The notes under the pieces are model-generated. The model was not told the DNA's origin, did not search any database, and worked only from the letters and a program-made list of their open reading frames with translations. From Methylomarinum sp965277025 (lineage in GTDB: Bacteria; Pseudomonadota; Gammaproteobacteria; Methylococcales; Methylomonadaceae): a stretch of DNA of 64,000 bases. Position 1 is the first letter of the stretch. Every line of letters starts with the position of its first letter. Positions 18,249 to 27,789 of this stretch are shown one piece after another. The stretch spans positions 2,976,001 through 3,040,000 of the forward strand of contig OZ255706.1 in the NCBI GenBank assembly GCA_965277025.1, given 5' to 3'. A program made the position numbers and the translations under genes.

Positions 18249-20420
18249 ATGAAAAGAATGCTTATCAACGCCACCCAACCGGAAGAGTTGCGTGTTGCTT
18301 TGGTAGACGGTCAAAAACTATATGATTTTGACATTGAAGTACCCTCTAAAGAACAAAAGAAATCAAACGTTTACAAAGGTATTATCACCCGGGTTGAACC
18401 CAGTCTGGAAGCCGCTTTTGTCAATTACGGCGCAGAAAAGCACGGTTTTCTTCCCTTTAAGGAAATATCCCGTCAATACAGCCAGGATGACGGTCAGGAC
18501 GGCGACAGCAAAAAACCAATCAAGGAAGGCCAGGAAGTCATTATTCAGGTTGAAAAAGAAGAGCGCGGTAATAAAGGCGCTGCCTTGACAACTTATATCA
18601 GCCTGGCCGGCACCTATCTGGTTCTTATGCCTAACAACCCCAAGGCAGGCGGAATTTCTCGTCGTATTGAAGGTGATACACGTGCGGAGCTTAAAGCGAC
18701 ACTTGCGACATTAAATGTTCCTGAAAGTATGGGGCTGATTGTCAGGACAGCAGGTTGCGGAAAAAGCGCCGAAGAGCTGCAATGGGATCTCGATTATTTG
18801 TTACAGCTTTGGAATGCAATCGACCGCTCCAGCCATGAAAAATCTGCACCTTTCCTGATTTTCCAGGAAAGCAATGTCATGATTCGTGCATTGAGAGATC
18901 ATTTGCGCGGTGAAATTGATGAAATTTTAATTGACGATGCAGAAGCTTTTGATCTGGTGCAAAAATTTCTACAGCAAGTCATGCCGCATTATTTAAGCAA
19001 GGCCAAGCTTTACCAGGACAAAGTTCCGTTATTCAGCCGCTATCAAATTGAAAGCCAGATAGAAATGGCTTACAACCGTGAGGTCTCATTACCCTCGGGC
19101 GGTGCTATTGTTATCGATCATACCGAAGCTTTGACTTCTATCGATATCAACTCCGCTCGCTCCACCAAAGGCGCTGATATTGAAGATACCGCATTAAATA
19201 CCAACCTGGAAGCGGCCGATGAAATTGCCAGACAACTTCGTCTAAGAGATTTAGGCGGGCTGTTTGTCATCGATTTTATCGACATGATGGCCAATAAAAA
19301 TCAACGCCTGGTTGAAAACCGGCTGAAAGAAGCATTGAAAATTGATCGTGCCCGCATCCAAACCGGCCGAATTTCCCGTTTTGGTCTGCTAGAGATGTCT
19401 CGCCAGAGAATCCGTCCTTCCTTAGGGGATTCCACACAACTGACGTGCCCCCGATGCAAAGGACAAGGATCAATTCGAAATGTCGAATCCGTTACGCTTT
19501 CCGTTCTTCGTATTATTGAAGAAGAGGCAATGAAAAAAGGCACAGAAAAAGTCATCGCTCACCTGCCAATCGACTGCGCGACATTTTTATTGAATGAAAA
19601 GCGTTCCATGCTGCAGGATATTGAAAACCGCTTGCATGTCGCCATTATTATTTTGCCCAGTAAACATCTTGAAACACCGGCTTATGATATTGAACGCATT
19701 AAAGCCATTGAGGCCGAAGATGAAAAAGCCAGCCATGAAAAAATCAAGGAAGAAGACATTCCTGCGCCGGAATTTGCCAAACAAACCCGAGCCAGGTTTG
19801 AACAGCCAGCGATTAAAGAATTTCTGCCTGATTCACCTGCTCCGGTACAAAACAAGAAAACCTCAGCCAGCCTGATCCAGCGTTTCTGGTTAAAACTGGT
19901 CGGAAGCACGGAAAAAGTTGAAGAGGAATCAAAACCGGCGGCAAAACCGCGCAAAACTCCTCGACATCGTAATGCGGGCAATCGCCCGGCAGATAAAAAC
20001 AAACCACCGCAAAACAAACGCAGTAACAACCGTCGTCCTCAAAAGGGATCGGCTGTAAAGGAAAGCGACAACCAGGCCGAGCAAAAAACTGAACCATCTG
20101 GAAATGCCAGTGAATCAGAAACGACAACGCGCAAACCGAGAAACCGGCGTAACCCAAACCGTAGACGGAGAAATCCAAATTACAATAAACCTGATAACAA
20201 ACAGGTAACTGAAAACAATGCTGATTCTTCAACGCCTTCAGTAAAGGAAAACAAAACAACTGAGAGCGACAATTACGCTAATGACTTTAGCGCCCGAAAA
20301 GAATTGGCAATTAAAGAAAATAAACCACCTGTGCCAGTAGTGACACCTAAGCCTCAAGAAAAAATTGAGACAAAGCCTATAGCTGAAGAACGCCCTAAAA
20401 CGGACGAGAATAAAGAATAA
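18249..20420 (+). CDS. rne: Ribonuclease E
   Basis: 723 residues. The N-terminal catalytic half has the S1 domain (VYKGIITRVEPSLEAAFVNY), the 5'-sensor, the DNase I-like part with catalytic Asp residues in TSIDINSARSTKG and VIDFIDMM, and the Zn-link CPRCKGQG (CPxCxGxG). The C-terminal third is low-complexity and rich in Arg, Lys, Asn and Glu, as expected for the degradosome scaffold. Initiates mRNA decay and matures rRNA and tRNA at the inner membrane. Shorter than E. coli RNase E (1061 residues) but with scaffold present. Its upstream region carries an ISAs1 insertion. Confidence 0.95.
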   Translation: MKRMLINATQPEELRVALVDGQKLYDFDIEVPSKEQKKSNVYKGIITRVEPSLEAAFVNYGAEKHGFLPFKEISRQYSQDDGQDGDSKKPIKEGQEVIIQVEKEERGNKGAALTTYISLAGTYLVLMPNNPKAGGISRRIEGDTRAELKATLATLNVPESMGLIVRTAGCGKSAEELQWDLDYLLQLWNAIDRSSHEKSAPFLIFQESNVMIRALRDHLRGEIDEILIDDAEAFDLVQKFLQQVMPHYLSKAKLYQDKVPLFSRYQIESQIEMAYNREVSLPSGGAIVIDHTEALTSIDINSARSTKGADIEDTALNTNLEAADEIARQLRLRDLGGLFVIDFIDMMANKNQRLVENRLKEALKIDRARIQTGRISRFGLLEMSRQRIRPSLGDSTQLTCPRCKGQGSIRNVESVTLSVLRIIEEEAMKKGTEKVIAHLPIDCATFLLNEKRSMLQDIENRLHVAIIILPSKHLETPAYDIERIKAIEAEDEKASHEKIKEEDIPAPEFAKQTRARFEQPAIKEFLPDSPAPVQNKKTSASLIQRFWLKLVGSTEKVEEESKPAAKPRKTPRHRNAGNRPADKNKPPQNKRSNNRRPQKGSAVKESDNQAEQKTEPSGNASESETTTRKPRNRRNPNRRRRNPNYNKPDNKQVTENNADSSTPSVKENKTTESDNYANDFSARKELAIKENKPPVPVVTPKPQEKIETKPIAEERPKTDENKE

Positions 20421-20432
20421 ACTGAAAACGTA

Positions 20433-20466
20433 CCACCCTGATTGCGACAAATAACAATCAGGGTGG
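20433..20466. terminator. Hairpin after rne
   Basis: A 12-bp perfect stem, CCACCCTGATTG and CAATCAGGGTGG, with a 10-base loop, starts 13 bases after the rne stop. No T run follows, so it is either a weak terminator or an mRNA 3'-end stabiliser. Confidence 0.55.
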
Positions 20467-20662
20467 TCAGTTATCAAGCAATCCAACAATGAAAAATGGT
20501 TGCTGTACCAGCCTGGCTAAGGCTAACATCGGCAGCGATCAGAGCTGTTACTTTCCACAAGGAATCGCTGATTTGTTCGGTATTTCCATACAGACTTCTC
20601 ACCAAATAGATACCCTTAAGGTAAACAACCTGGTGAGAAATACTTATAGTGGGTAAGACGGT

Positions 20663-21883
20663 TTACCCTTCATAACGCTGAAAAATCAACGTTGCGTTGG
20701 TGCCGCCGAAGCCAAAACTATTGGACATGATTGTGTTCAACGTGACATTGTCTTGCCGTTCGGTGACAATCGGAACACCTTCAGCGTTAGGGTCGAGCTG
20801 TGTAATATTGGCCGAAGCGCTTAAAAAACCCTCTTCCATCATCAGCAGCGAATAAATCGCCTCGTTAACGCCAGCCGCACCCAAGGCGTGACCAGTCAGC
20901 GATTTAGTCGAACTGACAGCAGGAACATTACCTTCGCCAAAAACTTCCTTCAGCGCTTCCAGTTCTTTCATATCACCAACAGGCGTACTGGTGCCATGCG
21001 CATTGATATAGTCGATTGGCGCATCGACCGTCGCCATGGCCTGCTGCATACAACGCACCGCACCTTCTCCCGAAGGCTGCACCATGTCATAGCCATCTGA
21101 AGTTGCACCATAGCCGGTCAGTTCGGCATAAATTTTAGCGCCGCGCGCCTTGGCGTGCTCCAGTTCTTCGATAACCAACACACCACCGCCACCGGAGATG
21201 ACAAAACCATCACGGCTTTCGTCATACGGCCTGGAAGCAGTTTCCGGCGTGTCATTGTATTTGGATGAAAGCGCGCCCATCGCATCGAATAATACTGACA
21301 TGGTCCAATGGACTTCCTCGCCACCGCCAGCAAAAACAACATCCTGTTTACCCAGCTGAATCAGCTCCATAGCATGACCAATACAATGCGCACTGGTCGC
21401 ACAGGCAGAACTGATAGTGTAATTGACACCTTTGATTTTAAACGGCGTCGCCAAACAGGCGGTATTGGTGCTGGACATCGTTCTCGGCACCATATAAGGC
21501 CCGACTCGCTTGACACCTTTTGCACGGAGAATATCCGCCGCTTCGACCAAATTTGAGGTAGACGGCCCGCCAGAGCCCATCACCAGCCCGGTTCTCACAT
21601 TGGAAATTTCGTTTTCTTCCAGGCCGGAATCGGCAATCGCCTGCTGCATGGCGATATAGTTGAATGCCGCCCCATCTCCCATGAATCGCTTGACCTTACG
21701 ATCAATGAACTCATTGACATCGATATCGATTGCGCCGCGCACATGGCTTCTGAAACCCAACTCCTGGTAATCTTCAGCAAAACTGATGCCTGAGCGTCCA
21801 TTCTTTAGGGAATCAACCACTTCATCCCGGTTATTTCCAATACTGGAGACAATACCTAAACCTGTTACGACGATTCTTTTCAT
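20663..21883 (-). CDS. fabB: 3-oxoacyl-ACP synthase I
   Basis: 406 residues. The catalytic triad is Cys in SSACATSAHCIGHAM, His in NAHGTSTPVGD and His in SLTGHALGAAG. Elongates acyl-ACPs and is required for unsaturated fatty acids together with FabA. The paired fabA gene lies upstream on the same strand, but a 1125-bp IS now separates them. The start has an AGGGC ribosome-binding site that lies within the IS target duplication. Confidence 0.95.
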   Translation of the reverse strand: MKRIVVTGLGIVSSIGNNRDEVVDSLKNGRSGISFAEDYQELGFRSHVRGAIDIDVNEFIDRKVKRFMGDGAAFNYIAMQQAIADSGLEENEISNVRTGLVMGSGGPSTSNLVEAADILRAKGVKRVGPYMVPRTMSSTNTACLATPFKIKGVNYTISSACATSAHCIGHAMELIQLGKQDVVFAGGGEEVHWTMSVLFDAMGALSSKYNDTPETASRPYDESRDGFVISGGGGVLVIEELEHAKARGAKIYAELTGYGATSDGYDMVQPSGEGAVRCMQQAMATVDAPIDYINAHGTSTPVGDMKELEALKEVFGEGNVPAVSSTKSLTGHALGAAGVNEAIYSLLMMEEGFLSASANITQLDPNAEGVPIVTERQDNVTLNTIMSNSFGFGGTNATLIFQRYEG

Positions 21884-21894
21884 AGAGAAGCCCT

Positions 21895-23019
21895 TAGAAG
21901 TTACGCATTGACAACAGATCGAAATTTTGGGTTTAAATGATTCATATTTGGCATAAAGGTGTCGATAAACGAAGCCATAACATCGTTGAATAAATTCCGC
22001 TGTACGCTATAGCAATTATTAATCACGTCTGCAAAGCTCAATTTTTGTAATTGAACAAAGCCACAAATTGCAGAAAAAATATGATTATTTATTGCTCTTT
22101 TATTGCGAACCTGGAACCGCTCAATATTACACACCTGCTTTATTGCCCGATGATATTGCTCAATCTGCCAATGCCTATCATGTTGTTCGGTAAATGCTTT
22201 CTTGTCAAAAACAGCAGTTTTTTCTTCATCAGGTAGTGAACTTATGTAATGGCGAACTTGTTCTTTCAAGGTCGTCCGAAATAATTTCACATACCCAAAA
22301 TTTTTGAGCCAAACCATTAAGCCGTCTTCCGGGATTTCTAATTGCCTGACTTGAACCCATGAACCTTTTTCAACAGAGACTAATCGATTACCTTCCACTG
22401 CAAAGAATAATCCTGTCTGATGATTTCTTATCAATTTAAGATTATCCACGCAACTGTACCAGCTATCTCCTGTTATAAAACCAGGTTCTAGTCCCCAAGC
22501 TAATACTTCGGTCAGCATGTCTTGAAAATAGTCATTTTTTGTCTTTCCTTCCGCCTTATCGACCACCCGGAAATTCAGTGGTTGGTGTTTTCCTTGAATG
22601 TCTGTGTAGTACAACGTGACAAGATTGATTCCCTTGACTGCTCTATGATGTTTTCCCGACCAAAAATAACTGACAAATGCCATATATTGGCTATAAGGTT
22701 TATCAAGAACACTATCGTCAACACTCAAGGTTCCGCCCTTTAAATTCAGGCTTGCGCTGGCTTCATTGTATAAATCTCGCCCAGTGTAATGCTCCCGATT
22801 TAGAAATCGATTTACGCTATCATGTGATATTGACATGACTTCTCCTAATCGTCGACAACTAGCTTGTTTCGGCTCACTTAATAAAAAACCAATATACATG
22901 GGTAATGTACAGCAGGCTGTTGAGGGGCGTGTTATTTCTCTTATCAAGGTTTGCCTTGCATTGACTTTGGGATTTTTTAAACCCATAGTTTAACATTGCC
23001 TGTCAATGCGTAACTTCTA
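21895..23019 (-). mobile_element. IS701/IS4-like element A, copy 1
   Basis: 1125 bp with perfect ends TAGAAGTTACGCATTGACA (inverted at the right end). Target duplication GCCCT at 21890-21894 and 23020-23024. It sits exactly between fabA and fabB. Its transposase gene points the same way as fabB. Confidence 0.92.
21901..22986 (-). CDS. Transposase of element A, copy 1
   Basis: 361 residues, intact. DDE-type (RNase H-fold) transposase: first Asp in GTLSVDDSVLDKPYS, second Asp in FITGDSWYSCVDN, Glu in HWQIEQYHRAIKQVC, the latter close to the IS4/IS701 superfamily pattern. Differs from the other full copies by a few residues (for example AFVSYF where they have AYVSYF), so the copies are recent. 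The family name is tentative; the 5-bp duplication does not match the 4 bp usual for IS701. Confidence 0.85.
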   Translation of the reverse strand: MGLKNPKVNARQTLIREITRPSTACCTLPMYIGFLLSEPKQASCRRLGEVMSISHDSVNRFLNREHYTGRDLYNEASASLNLKGGTLSVDDSVLDKPYSQYMAFVSYFWSGKHHRAVKGINLVTLYYTDIQGKHQPLNFRVVDKAEGKTKNDYFQDMLTEVLAWGLEPGFITGDSWYSCVDNLKLIRNHQTGLFFAVEGNRLVSVEKGSWVQVRQLEIPEDGLMVWLKNFGYVKLFRTTLKEQVRHYISSLPDEEKTAVFDKKAFTEQHDRHWQIEQYHRAIKQVCNIERFQVRNKRAINNHIFSAICGFVQLQKLSFADVINNCYSVQRNLFNDVMASFIDTFMPNMNHLNPKFRSVVNA

Positions 23020-23024
23020 GCCCT

Positions 23025-23540
23025 TTAAAAATCTTTTGTTGAAGTAAATAGCCCAACGCGCAAATCCTTGGCTTCATAAATGGTTTTACCGTCGACATCC
23101 ATGCTGGCATCACCAATCCCCATCACTAGCTTACGCAAAATAACGCGTTTAAGATCGATATGATAAGTGACTTTTTTGGCAGTAGGTAAAACCTGGCCAA
23201 AAAACTTGACCTCTCCACAACCCAATGCCCGACCTTTACCTGGCCCGCCAAGCCAACATAAATAAAAGCCAATCAACTGCCACATGGCGTCCAAGCCCAA
23301 GCAGCCCGGCATCACCGGATCGCCTTGAAAATGACAGTCGAAAAACCAAAGGTCAGGATGAATATCCAGTTCGGCGATAATTTCACCTTTGCCATATTTT
23401 CCGCCTTCATCGGAAATATGGGTAATTCGATCCATCATGAGCATATTGGGAAGCGGTAATTGCGCATTTTCCGGCCCATACAACTCCCCCCGACCGGATT
23501 TTAATAGTTCTTCGCGCGTAAAACTGTGCTGTTTCTCCAT
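23025..23540 (-). CDS. fabA: 3-hydroxydecanoyl-ACP dehydratase/isomerase
   Basis: 171 residues, full length. Active-site His in CHFQGDPVMPGCLGLDAM and the family start (FTREELLKSGRGELYGP). Dehydrates 3-hydroxydecanoyl-ACP and isomerises it to the cis-3 form, the branch point to unsaturated fatty acids. The stop codon is directly followed by the AGGGC target duplication of element A; before insertion only 11 bases separated it from fabB. Confidence 0.95.
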   Translation of the reverse strand: MEKQHSFTREELLKSGRGELYGPENAQLPLPNMLMMDRITHISDEGGKYGKGEIIAELDIHPDLWFFDCHFQGDPVMPGCLGLDAMWQLIGFYLCWLGGPGKGRALGCGEVKFFGQVLPTAKKVTYHIDLKRVILRKLVMGIGDASMDVDGKTIYEAKDLRVGLFTSTKDF

Positions 23541-23873
23541 TGAGTACTTACCCGAGTAAAATTTTTATCAACTGCTTATTATCGCCCAACCAGATAAAAA
23601 AATCAGCTCAAATTTCACTGAGGCATCACATCTCGGATAAAGTCTTTTATTTTCAACACACTGCGTTTCATACGCTGTTGATAAATCAGCGCATAGGTCA
23701 GCACAGCCCCGACATAGGCTCGGGTTTCTTTGAAAGGAATGGTTTCTATCCAGATATCCGCCGACATCGGTATTTTAGGCAACCATTTGATCACACGATG
23801 TGGCCCAGCATTATAAGCTGCCGCGGCCAACGCATAATGTCCGTTAAAGCGATCCAACAGTTGTTTATAATAA

Positions 23874-24977
23874 CTGATGTTACGCGCTACGCCGGATAAT
23901 TGATAAAATTTGAGGATGAACAAAGAGAAATTAGACCTGTACACAGACTATTTAATCAGCAATACGAGCTATGCGACGGCGACGGGTTTGTCGTCAATGT
24001 TAGATGGAGAAGTTAGCCATGATAGTATCACGCGTTTTTTATCGTCCAGGACGTACACATCAAAAGACCTCTGGCTGGAGGTTAAACGAACAGTCCGGAA
24101 GATTGAAGAAGAATCAGGGTGTTTGATTTTTGACGATACCATCCAGGAGAAGCAATGGACAGACGAGAATGAAGTCATTTGTTGGCATTATGACCATTGC
24201 CAGGGGCGGTCAGTCAAAGGCATCAATCTATTGAATGCCTTGTATCATACGGGCAATGTTTCGATACCCGTAGCCTTTGAAGTGGTCAAAAAACCGATTC
24301 AGTTTTGTGATATCAAAACAAAGCAGGTTAAACGAATGGCTACGGTGACCAAAAATGAGCTGATGCGTGCGATGATTCAACAGTGTTTGAACAATCGGCT
24401 TCAATTTCGCTATGTGTTGATGGATAGCTGGTTTACGGCTAAAGAGAATCTGGAGTTTATTGTTGACAAAGACAAACATTTCATTGGGGCTTTAAAGGAT
24501 AATCGTTTGGTGGCGTTGAGCGTAGACGACAAGAAACAAGGAAAATTTACCCGTGTCAGTGACATTGCATTAGAGGATAAACAAGCAGTACGCGGCTGGC
24601 TAAAAGGCTACCCACATGAAGTCCTGATTGTCCGGCGAATCTTTACAAACAAAGACGGCAGTACGGCAACCGTTAATCTGGTGTGCAGTGATTTAACATT
24701 AGCGGGTGAAAAAGTTGCGGCAATCTATCAGAAACGCTGGAAAGTCGAAGAATTTCATAAATCATTGAAATCCAATGCCGGGTTGGCAAAGTCGCCTACT
24801 CGTACCCCAACAACACAAAACAATCATATTTTTATGGCCATTATGGCGGTCTTTAAACTGGAGTGTCTCAAAATAAAACACCAAACCAATCATTTTGCTT
24901 TGAAGGCTAAATTATATATCAAGGCTATTCGGCAGGCTTTTGCTGAATTGCAACAATTCAAGACCGCGTAACATCAG
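23874..24977 (+). mobile_element. IS element B (1104 bp)
   Basis: Inverted ends share CTGATGTTACGCG. A 7-bp target duplication ATAATAA flanks it (23867-23873 and 24978-24984), and removal restores the slt frame. The ends resemble those of the composite element at 58050-59738. Confidence 0.9.
23910..24971 (+). CDS. Transposase of element B
   Basis: 353 residues, intact; starting at the second ATG (23916) is equally possible. DDE-type: Asp in GCLIFDDTIQEKQW, Asp in YVLMDSWFTAKEN, Glu in IYQKRWKVEEFHKSLKSN (Y-x2-R-x3-E type pattern of the IS4 superfamily). Related in layout to the transposase of element A. Confidence 0.85.
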   Translation: MRMNKEKLDLYTDYLISNTSYATATGLSSMLDGEVSHDSITRFLSSRTYTSKDLWLEVKRTVRKIEEESGCLIFDDTIQEKQWTDENEVICWHYDHCQGRSVKGINLLNALYHTGNVSIPVAFEVVKKPIQFCDIKTKQVKRMATVTKNELMRAMIQQCLNNRLQFRYVLMDSWFTAKENLEFIVDKDKHFIGALKDNRLVALSVDDKKQGKFTRVSDIALEDKQAVRGWLKGYPHEVLIVRRIFTNKDGSTATVNLVCSDLTLAGEKVAAIYQKRWKVEEFHKSLKSNAGLAKSPTRTPTTQNNHIFMAIMAVFKLECLKIKHQTNHFALKAKLYIKAIRQAFAELQQFKTA

Positions 24978-26684
24978 ATAATAAAAAGAACCAAACCGTA
25001 CATTTACATCAGGATCATACAAAACTTTTTCGCTGCGCCATTTTTCTTTTAATGACTTGGCGATTTGTCGTCCTGTTTTAGGCATAATCTGCATCAGCCC
25101 ACGCGCACCAACCGGCGATCTGGCTTTTTCATCAAAAGCGCTTTCCCGCCTGATCAAGCCGAGCACTATCGCAGGGTCTAACTGATTTTCGCGGGCGTGT
25201 TGATGAATGGACTCGGCATACTTGATCGGAAAACGCAAGCCCACATCGTCCCAGTATTTGGCCCGGGCAATAGTGAAAATCGCCACCTGATTCCAGCCCC
25301 ATTGCTCGGCCAGTTTCGCCGCGTTCATGATTTCAGTTTTTTTCAAATGCCGGACTTCATACCACCATTGTCTTTTTGCTTCTTCTGGCCGGTCGATGGC
25401 AATCAGTTCAGCAATCAATTGGAATGGAGGACGTTTTTTGAGAGATTCAATCGCTTGTTTTGTGATAAGCAAAGGTTTATCACCAACATGGATAGATTTT
25501 TGCAGGTGATTTGCCGCCAGAAAGCCATAAAAACTACGATCCCTGGCTAAAGATTGATAAATCTTCTGCGCCTGTTTCTTCTCACCTTTTTGTTCCAGTA
25601 CACGCGCCTGCCAATAACGCCAGTTTATTTTATTTTTTTCTTTTTTGCTTAAATAGGATAATGCTTGTTCGACCTTTTTCCAGTCCATCTCCCGCAATGC
25701 TGTCCGAATCATCCACTCCTTGACAGCAAGGTCTTTATATTTCAACCGGCTGAGTTTATCCCAGACGTCATCTTCACCCCGAAAGGCCAGACCTAAAGCT
25801 AAACGGCGTTCTATTTGCCTGCGCCTTGGGTCTGGAATCACATAGTGCTTACTTTCTTTAAACCAGATATCGGCGGCTTTTCTGGAATTTTCCTCGCGAT
25901 ACGATCGATGGCATGGGCAAACATTAATCCGGCTTGTTTATACCCCTTATGCCAGTTTTTGGTTTTGATGATTTTTTCTGGCTGTTGATGCACTTTGAGC
26001 CACAATGCAGCAGCTTGAGCATCTTTTTTGCCCATCAACCGTTTAACATACTTCGCCAGGGAAACCTTGCGGTTTTTCAAGGCGGCCTGAAAACGCTGCC
26101 ATAGCAGTTCACGGGTAAAAAATTTCGACGCTTGCAGCTTTTTAAATAAGGGATTACAAATCGCGGGCTGGGACTTACCCACTACCCATAATTTACGCGC
26201 CGCAGATAACGCCATTTTTTTGTAGCCAGATTGATATTTAGTCCAATAATAAGCGCATTACAGATCCGCCCGGCTGCTGCTGCGATAATGCCGGATCAGG
26301 TTTTCCCAGTCTTTTTGTTTGGCCAGATATTTTAACCATTTCCCTTGCAACAACCATGCATATCGGCTTTTAGGGTAATCAAGCAAGTATTTTTGTACCG
26401 CCTTACTGTCTTCGGGATGCCCAGTAAGCCATTGATATTGCAGATAGGGGTACAGCGGATAATTTTTTAAACTTTCCGCAAGGGTTTGATATCTGTTTGC
26501 ATCGTTTTGTTTTATCGCCTGTTCAGCCTGCAAAAATTGCTGCCTCTGCCTTATTAATGAATCTGATTCATTAGCGAAGACAGCTGTAAAACTGAACAGA
26601 AAGATAAAGAAAAAACAAATATATCGATGCATAAGTTAAGGTTGTTTGCTATTTCAACCTCAACTATAGCAAAAAGCGGGTGAC

Positions 26685-27782
26685 TTAGCTGGCTTGCAGC
26701 ATATTTTCCAATGCCAGCCTGGCCGGCTTGGCGACGTCCTCTGGAACTGAAATCTGATTGACGACATGTCCTGCCGCCAGGTTTTCCAGAATCCAGGCCA
26801 GATGCTGGGTATCTGTTCTGAACATGGTGGAGCACATGCTCAAGGTTGGCGCCATAAAATGAACATTTTTACCTTGCGCCTGACATTCTTCATGCAAGCG
26901 ATTGACCAGGTTCAATTCAGTTGCTACCAACCAGCGGGTATTCGGCTCGGCTTCACGAATGATTTTCAAGATGGCTTCAGTCGAACCAATGTAATCGGCC
27001 TTTTGACAGACTTCAAAACACGCTTCTGGATGCGCAACCACTTTTGTTTCAGGATATTTTTCCAAAAATGCATCGATATGTTCCGGCTTGAAGGCCTGAT
27101 GTACCGAACAATAACCTTTCCACAAAATAATTTTTGCCTCCCTGATCTGTTGCTCGCTCAGACCGCCCATCGGCTGGGTAAAGTCCCAGGTCACCATTTG
27201 TTCCAGCGGAATGTCCATGCGGTAGCCGGTGTTTCGTCCCAAGTGTTGATCAGGAAAGAACAACACTTTTTCCTTTTGGGCAAAACTCCAGTTGAGGATT
27301 TTTTCCGCATTGGAAGAGGTGCAGACGATACCATCGTGTCGCCCACAAAAGGCTTTAAGATCGGCCGCTGAATTGATGTAGGTGACAGGCGTAACGGTGT
27401 TTTCCACATCGATTACCTTGGCCAGTTCATCCCAGCATTGCTGAACTTTCATCTGATTGGCCATATCTGCCATAGAGCAGCCTGCCGCCATATCCGGCAA
27501 AATGGCAATCTGCTCCGGTCTGGACAAAATATCAGCCACTTCCGCCATAAAATGCACGCCACAAAACACAATGTATTCAGCTTCCGATTCAGCGGCCTCA
27601 CGAGACAGCTTCAGCGAATCACCGGAAATATCAGCATGTTTGAACACTTCATTGCGTTGATAATGATGCCCCAGCACAATGCAGCGTTTGCCCAGCTTTT
27701 GCTTGGCAGCTTCAATACGCGCTTCACATTCGTTATCATCCAATAATGCATAATCTTGAATCGGAAACGGCCCTTTGCTCAT
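26685..27782 (-). CDS. nadA: Quinolinate synthase
   Basis: 365 residues. The three 4Fe-4S ligands can be placed in DMAAGCSMADM, VAHPEACFEVCQKADYIGST and APTLSMCSTMFRTD. Condenses iminoaspartate with dihydroxyacetone phosphate to give quinolinate for NAD synthesis. Located 7 bases after aspS on the same strand. Confidence 0.94.
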   Translation of the reverse strand: MSKGPFPIQDYALLDDNECEARIEAAKQKLGKRCIVLGHHYQRNEVFKHADISGDSLKLSREAAESEAEYIVFCGVHFMAEVADILSRPEQIAILPDMAAGCSMADMANQMKVQQCWDELAKVIDVENTVTPVTYINSAADLKAFCGRHDGIVCTSSNAEKILNWSFAQKEKVLFFPDQHLGRNTGYRMDIPLEQMVTWDFTQPMGGLSEQQIREAKIILWKGYCSVHQAFKPEHIDAFLEKYPETKVVAHPEACFEVCQKADYIGSTEAILKIIREAEPNTRWLVATELNLVNRLHEECQAQGKNVHFMAPTLSMCSTMFRTDTQHLAWILENLAAGHVVNQISVPEDVAKPARLALENMLQAS

Positions 27783-27789
27783 ATCAGCC

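Larger units (their letters stand above)
23615..26632 (-). pseudogene. slt: Soluble lytic murein transglycosylase, three lesions
   Basis: Begins with a signal peptide (RYICFFFIFLFSFTAVFA) at 26632. An in-frame TAA at 26258-26260 replaces an expected Gln between SSSRADL and CAYYWTKY. A frameshift lies near 25895-25920: the upstream frame ends ...KKVSTM while the downstream frame reads ENSRKAADIWFKESKHYVIP. Finally the lytic domain (ESAFDEKARSPVGARGLMQI with catalytic Glu) is cut at GSFYY by a 1104-bp IS; without it the sequence continues KQLLDRFNGHYALAAAAYN to the stop at 23615. The intact form would be a periplasmic peptidoglycan-cleaving enzyme of about 640 residues. It is dead by three independent changes. 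Confidence 0.9.

Noticed and set aside
26766..27371. A 201-residue plus-strand frame opposite nadA
   Set aside because: nadA is complete with all cluster ligands; the antisense frame is a shadow.
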